Below, one piece after another: positions 55,529 through 58,137 of a DNA stretch of 58,137 nucleotides. Numbering within the stretch: the stretch's first letter is position 1; each line of letters begins with the position of its first letter. The notes under the pieces were generated by a model. The model searched no databases. It was not told where the DNA came from and worked only from the letters and a program-made list of their open reading frames with translations. This stretch comes from Planifilum fimeticola (GTDB lineage Bacteria > Bacillota > Bacilli > Thermoactinomycetales > DSM-44946): assembly GCF_003001905.1 (NCBI RefSeq), contig NZ_PVNE01000025.1:1-58137 (forward strand). The letters run 5' to 3'. The position numbers were made by a program, and so were the translations under genes.

Positions 55529-56344
55529 TCATCCCTTCCGGTATTCCCGCCCCGCCCGGAAAAGTCCCCCGGGGGTTAATGAAGGATCGTAGTCGTCCCA
55601 ATAGGGAATCCTTTGCCGCACGCGAGAAATCAACGACAGATCCACCTCGCCGATCAAAACCTCCTCCCCTTCCCCGGACGCCTCCGCCTGCACCCTTCCG
55701 TCGGGAGCCACCAGCTTGCTCTTTCCGCAGCTTCCCTCGCCGGTCGTGTTGGCCCCCAGCACAAAGACCGTATTGTCCAAGGCCCGGGCCGGAAGCTGGA
55801 TGTCCCAACGGGACTCCGCCACTTTGCTCCATACCGACGGAACGGCGATGAGGTCCGCCCCACCTAGACCCAGCAGCCTGGCCGGTTCCGGAAATTCCGC
55901 ATCGTAGCATATCAACACGCCGATTTTGCCCAGGGACGTGTCGAATACCGGATAGGACCTCGGCCCCGGGCTGAAAATCCGCTTTTCTCTCCCCCACAAA
56001 AAGGTTTTGCGGTAGAGGCCGACCAACTTCCCGGAGGAATCGATCACCGCCGCCGAATTGTAAATCTTCTCCCCCTCTTCTTCGGCGAAGGGAACGACCA
56101 ACACCATCTTCCGCTCGGCGGCGATCCGCTGAAAAAGGGAGACCGTCTCTCCCCGACAAGTCTCCGCCAATTCCCGAAATTGTTGGGGGCTCAAATGATA
56201 ACCCGTCGACCACAGCTCCGGCAGCACCGCCAACCGGGCTCCGGCATGCGCCGCCTTTTCCACCAGGTTGAGCGCCGATTTTCTGTTCGCTACAACTTCC
56301 CCGGGAACCGCGCGCGTCTGAATCATTGCCGCCTTGAAAACCAT
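55529..56344 (-). CDS. Nitrilase-family carbon-nitrogen hydrolase
   Basis: A 271-residue C-N hydrolase with Glu (LPELWSTGY), Lys (YRKTFLWGREKRIF) and Cys (ICYDAEFPEPARLL) of the catalytic triad. It is distinct from the omega-amidase-like gene at 1569 and from the NAD glutaminase; WGREKRIFSPG resembles amide or carbamoyl hydrolases of unknown substrate. It adjoins a broken amino-acid permease gene. Confidence 0.85.
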   Translation of the reverse strand: MVFKAAMIQTRAVPGEVVANRKSALNLVEKAAHAGARLAVLPELWSTGYHLSPQQFRELAETCRGETVSLFQRIAAERKMVLVVPFAEEEGEKIYNSAAVIDSSGKLVGLYRKTFLWGREKRIFSPGPRSYPVFDTSLGKIGVLICYDAEFPEPARLLGLGGADLIAVPSVWSKVAESRWDIQLPARALDNTVFVLGANTTGEGSCGKSKLVAPDGRVQAEASGEGEEVLIGEVDLSLISRVRQRIPYWDDYDPSLTPGGLFRAGREYRKG

Positions 56345-56387
56345 CCCGAAACTCCCCCGTACCGATGCATTTTGGCGGGGCTTCGGC

Positions 56388-56621
56388 TCAACCGACGTTG
56401 AGCCTCCGCTCCATCCCCCGCAAGATCAACGCAATCGTCAAGGTCATGGCAAAGTACAGCAGCGCGGCTGTGGTGTATACCTCGAAGGCCCGAAAATTGG
56501 AGGCAACCACCTGTTGGGCCTGCCGCACGATTTCCGCCACGCCGATAATCGTCAAAATGGAAGTATCCTTCAGGCTGATAATCAACTGGTTGCTCAAGTT
56601 AGAAAACCTTCTCAGAAACAA
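56388..56621 (-). pseudogene. 3' fragment of a polar amino-acid ABC permease
   Basis: The remaining 77 codons match the C-terminus of GlnP/HisM-type permeases: NQLIISLKDTSILTIIGVAE, RQAQQVVASNFRAFEVYTT and a final TM ending ILRGMERRLNVG. Similarity begins near 56600; before that the frame runs into TAA and unrelated AT-rich sequence. The N-terminal two thirds and the partner ATPase and binding protein are absent, so the gene was cut by insertion or deletion. Confidence 0.78.
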
Positions 56622-56654
56622 AAATGAATCAGCACATTACCCATCAGACCCGTT

Positions 56655-56685
56655 GTAAAACCTCCACCTGCTCATGGCGGAGGTT
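56655..56685 (-). terminator. Hairpin downstream of the AT-rich unknown gene
   Basis: AACCTCCACC (56659-56668) pairs with GGCGGAGGTT (56676-56685), one mismatch, followed by TTTT on the minus strand. Short T-run, so moderate. Confidence 0.5.
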
Positions 56686-56722
56686 ATCGATTCCAACCGA
56701 CGATTTTTGACCGCAATGTTGT

Positions 56723-57442
56723 TTATCTGTCCTTCTCCTCAAGAGTCCCCCTATTTTCTCCATCAACATCATCCTCAACATGCATTTCTGCATGTATGAA
56801 TCCTTGATCGGCAGCGATGTTCAGTTGGCTTTTATTCAAGTTGAAAATGATTTGATCCATTTTTTCTTTGGGAATCTGTTTTTGCAACTCAACTTGAATG
56901 AATGTTAATAATCTCTCCAAGGTGGTTTTGAAAAAGGATCGAATGGTTTGGTCACTGTGAGTCCTGTTGTCGTACCATTTGGTATAGCCATAGGCACCTG
57001 CCAATTGCTCCATTGTATTTTGTCGAAAGCTTCTGCCCTTATAAGCAATGTGTTGGAGGAGTTGATAGGCAAAGGCAAACTCATCTTTTTGACTCAGAGT
57101 GGTATTATATAATCGCTTTTTGTGGAATGCGGCGGTCTCAATCATTTCTTCTATATCGAAGATTCGACCGGAGGTACAAGTCTTTTCGACGATTTTTTGC
57201 AGTGTCGAAGAGGATTGCAACAGTTTCAGCAATTCCTTGGCATCGCTTTGCCAGTGTTTCCTGGATGTTGAAAGCAGTTTGGATTTCGTTAAGAGAAATT
57301 TTTCAAAAACCTCTTCTGGCGCTTCGTCGTCAGAGGGCCTGGGTTTTGAATAAGTTCTGCGGGACGGACATTCTGTTTGAATGGTACAGCGGATACAGCG
57401 ATAGGGCAAAGGAACCACGTTCTTATGTTGCCCGCCTTCCAT
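56723..57442 (-). CDS. Unknown protein, C-terminal part of a frameshifted gene
   Basis: A 239-codon open frame of AT-rich sequence unlike its neighbours. It has a cysteine cluster near the start (CIRCTIQTECPS) and a helical remainder (EFAFAYQLLQHIAYKGRSFR, TTLERLLTFIQVELQKQI). The frame is open upstream of its ATG to about 57490 (KKIKALLSEVVDVVRQ), where it meets the preceding frame at a run of seven A. I do not recognise the family. The sequence is probably the second part of one gene whose first part is at 57460-57819. Confidence 0.5.
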   Translation of the reverse strand: MEGGQHKNVVPLPYRCIRCTIQTECPSRRTYSKPRPSDDEAPEEVFEKFLLTKSKLLSTSRKHWQSDAKELLKLLQSSSTLQKIVEKTCTSGRIFDIEEMIETAAFHKKRLYNTTLSQKDEFAFAYQLLQHIAYKGRSFRQNTMEQLAGAYGYTKWYDNRTHSDQTIRSFFKTTLERLLTFIQVELQKQIPKEKMDQIIFNLNKSQLNIAADQGFIHAEMHVEDDVDGENRGTLEEKDR

Positions 57443-57459
57443 TTGGCGAACTACATCAA

Positions 57460-57819
57460 CTACTTCGGATAACAGTGCTTTGATTTTTTTGTTGGCTTAT
57501 TTTCTAAATTCCACAGAATCGTTTTGACTTCATTTTGGTATTTAATCTTGCCGACTATTCGATCAGTGAAAAAATGAACATGAAAAATTTTCATACACGC
57601 AGCCAGCTCAATCAAATCACTTTTTTTGGCTAAGCGGAGATAGCTCGGAACTTTTTCTTTGGAGCGGTCTAACTGAATACAGAATTGATGGTTTTCATCA
57701 TAAGTGACTTCTAATTTGGAGTAAAGGTGAGGGGACTCGGTAAAGTCATATAATATCAAGGAAGGGTTTTCTTGCGATTCTTTGAGTAAAAGGCGGCGTG
57801 GATCCAACTGCTTTTCCAA
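57460..57819 (-). CDS. Unknown protein, N-terminal part of the same frameshifted gene
   Basis: A 119-codon frame (LILYDFTESPHLYSKLEVTY; KKSDLIELAACMKIFHVHFF) that ends just after an A7 run at 57490-57484 on the minus strand. A -1 slip there (ACAAAAAAATC) joins it to the next frame. Upstream the frame stays open (WKEWTVWILEKQ) up to the transposase stop, with no ATG or ribosome site; the first possible start is TTG 57819. The 5' end was probably lost when the IS element inserted. Confidence 0.45.
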   Translation of the reverse strand: MEKQLDPRRLLLKESQENPSLILYDFTESPHLYSKLEVTYDENHQFCIQLDRSKEKVPSYLRLAKKSDLIELAACMKIFHVHFFTDRIVGKIKYQNEVKTILWNLENKPTKKSKHCYPK

Positions 57820-57856
57820 GATCCAGACCGTCCATTCTTTCCAATGGATAAGAATC

Positions 57857-58137
57857 CATCTGAGTAGAAGCTATTTCAAAATTCGATTCACACACCAAAT
57901 AATGAATGCAATCAGGCAAAAAGCTCTATAAATATACAAATATCGGTCATATCGAACCACCAACCGACGGTAATTGTTCATCCAACCGAAGCAGCGTTCA
58001 ATGATCCAACGCCGGCGGTATCCCTCTCCCACACGGATGGGGCGGCCACGACGGGGTTTGCGGCTTTTTCGCTGAATGGTGGGAATAGTGGGCTTGATTC
58101 CTCGTCGGCGCAACCAGATTCGGAAAGAACGGCTGTC
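57857..58137 (-). mobile_element. End of an IS5-family insertion sequence
   Basis: Contains the 3' part of an IS5/IS427-type transposase gene; the element runs off the right edge. The end is placed tentatively near 57857 (GTAGAAGCTATTTC), resembling the AGCTTCTA-type termini of this group. The other end and any target duplication are outside the window. Confidence 0.65.
57871..58137 (-). CDS. IS5-family transposase, C-terminal part (truncated by window edge)
   Basis: RRRGIKPTIPTIQRKSRKPR, then GEGYRRRWIIERCFGWMNNY, RRLVVRYDRYLYIYRAF: the YR-W-ER-FGW-NN-RRLVVRYD block containing the third catalytic acid (Glu in IERCFGW) of DDE transposases in the IS427 group, where the transposase is often made by frameshift from two overlapping frames. 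Only about 88 codons are visible; the frame is open to the window end. Confidence 0.85.
   Translation of the reverse strand, partial: DSRSFRIWLRRRGIKPTIPTIQRKSRKPRRGRPIRVGEGYRRRWIIERCFGWMNNYRRLVVRYDRYLYIYRAFCLIAFIIWCVNRILK

Overview
The window is 58 kb of GC-rich chromosome from an endospore-forming Gram-positive bacterium. Sporulation genes (spoVB, spo0B, spoIVFA/FB, spoIIB-like, safA-like, cotS-like), many GTG/TTG starts with strong GGAGG-type ribosome sites, and a gene order matching the Bacillus subtilis spoIIB-maf-radC-minCD-spoIVFAB-rplU-rpmA-spo0B-obg and ruvAB-queA-tgt-yajC-spoVB-comN-secDF-recJ-apt neighbourhoods point to Bacilli. GC content and gene choice suggest a Thermoactinomycetaceae-like thermophile; that placement is inference. 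I saw no rRNA or tRNA genes and no CRISPR array.

Layout, left to right. 1-4.7 kb: a VWA lipoprotein gene broken by a frameshift, a nitrilase-family amidase, mobB, a DUF4395 membrane protein and a quinone-reductase-like dehydrogenase. 4.7-10.4 kb (minus): apt, recJ, secF, secD, comN. 10.6-14.7 kb: a two-component system with an exported protein and a four-TM membrane protein, tied together by two promoters of identical architecture. 14.8-18.7 kb: spoVB, a DUF421 protein, a TIGR04086 protein and a PAP2 enzyme. 18.7-24.9 kb (minus): yajC, tgt, queA, a DUF2905 protein, ruvB, ruvA, ruvC and a polysaccharide deacetylase. 25-30.4 kb: a DinB protein, yebC, a two-subunit NAD synthetase, a CotS-like kinase and a SafA-like LysM protein. 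30.5-34.4 kb (plus, then minus): a GDSL hydrolase, an ABC exporter, a thioesterase and a GNAT protein. 34.5-39.2 kb (minus): ilvE behind a ykkC-type (probably ppGpp) riboswitch, and a pheB-thrC-thrB-pheA operon. 39.2-42.6 kb: a Gls24 protein, a decayed HIT gene, a YdbC-like protein, a tyrosine phosphatase and a fructosamine kinase. 42.6-50.9 kb (minus): obg, spo0B, rpmA, prp, rplU, spoIVFB, spoIVFA, minD, minC, radC, maf. 51-56.3 kb: a SpoIIB-like protein, PilO/PilN/PilM, a prepilin peptidase and a C-N hydrolase. 56.4-58.1 kb: AT-richer debris made of a truncated amino-acid permease, a frameshifted unknown gene and the end of an IS5-family element.

Most of the window is vertically inherited housekeeping and sporulation backbone. 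The interest lies in regulation: the two-component regulon with 11-bp-phased repeats, the ykkC RNA before ilvE, a LexA-type box inside the maf-radC promoter and a related box at ruvCAB, and a palindromic operator at the Phe/Thr operon. relA is absent after apt, and mreBCD is absent between radC and minC, although both sit there in B. subtilis.
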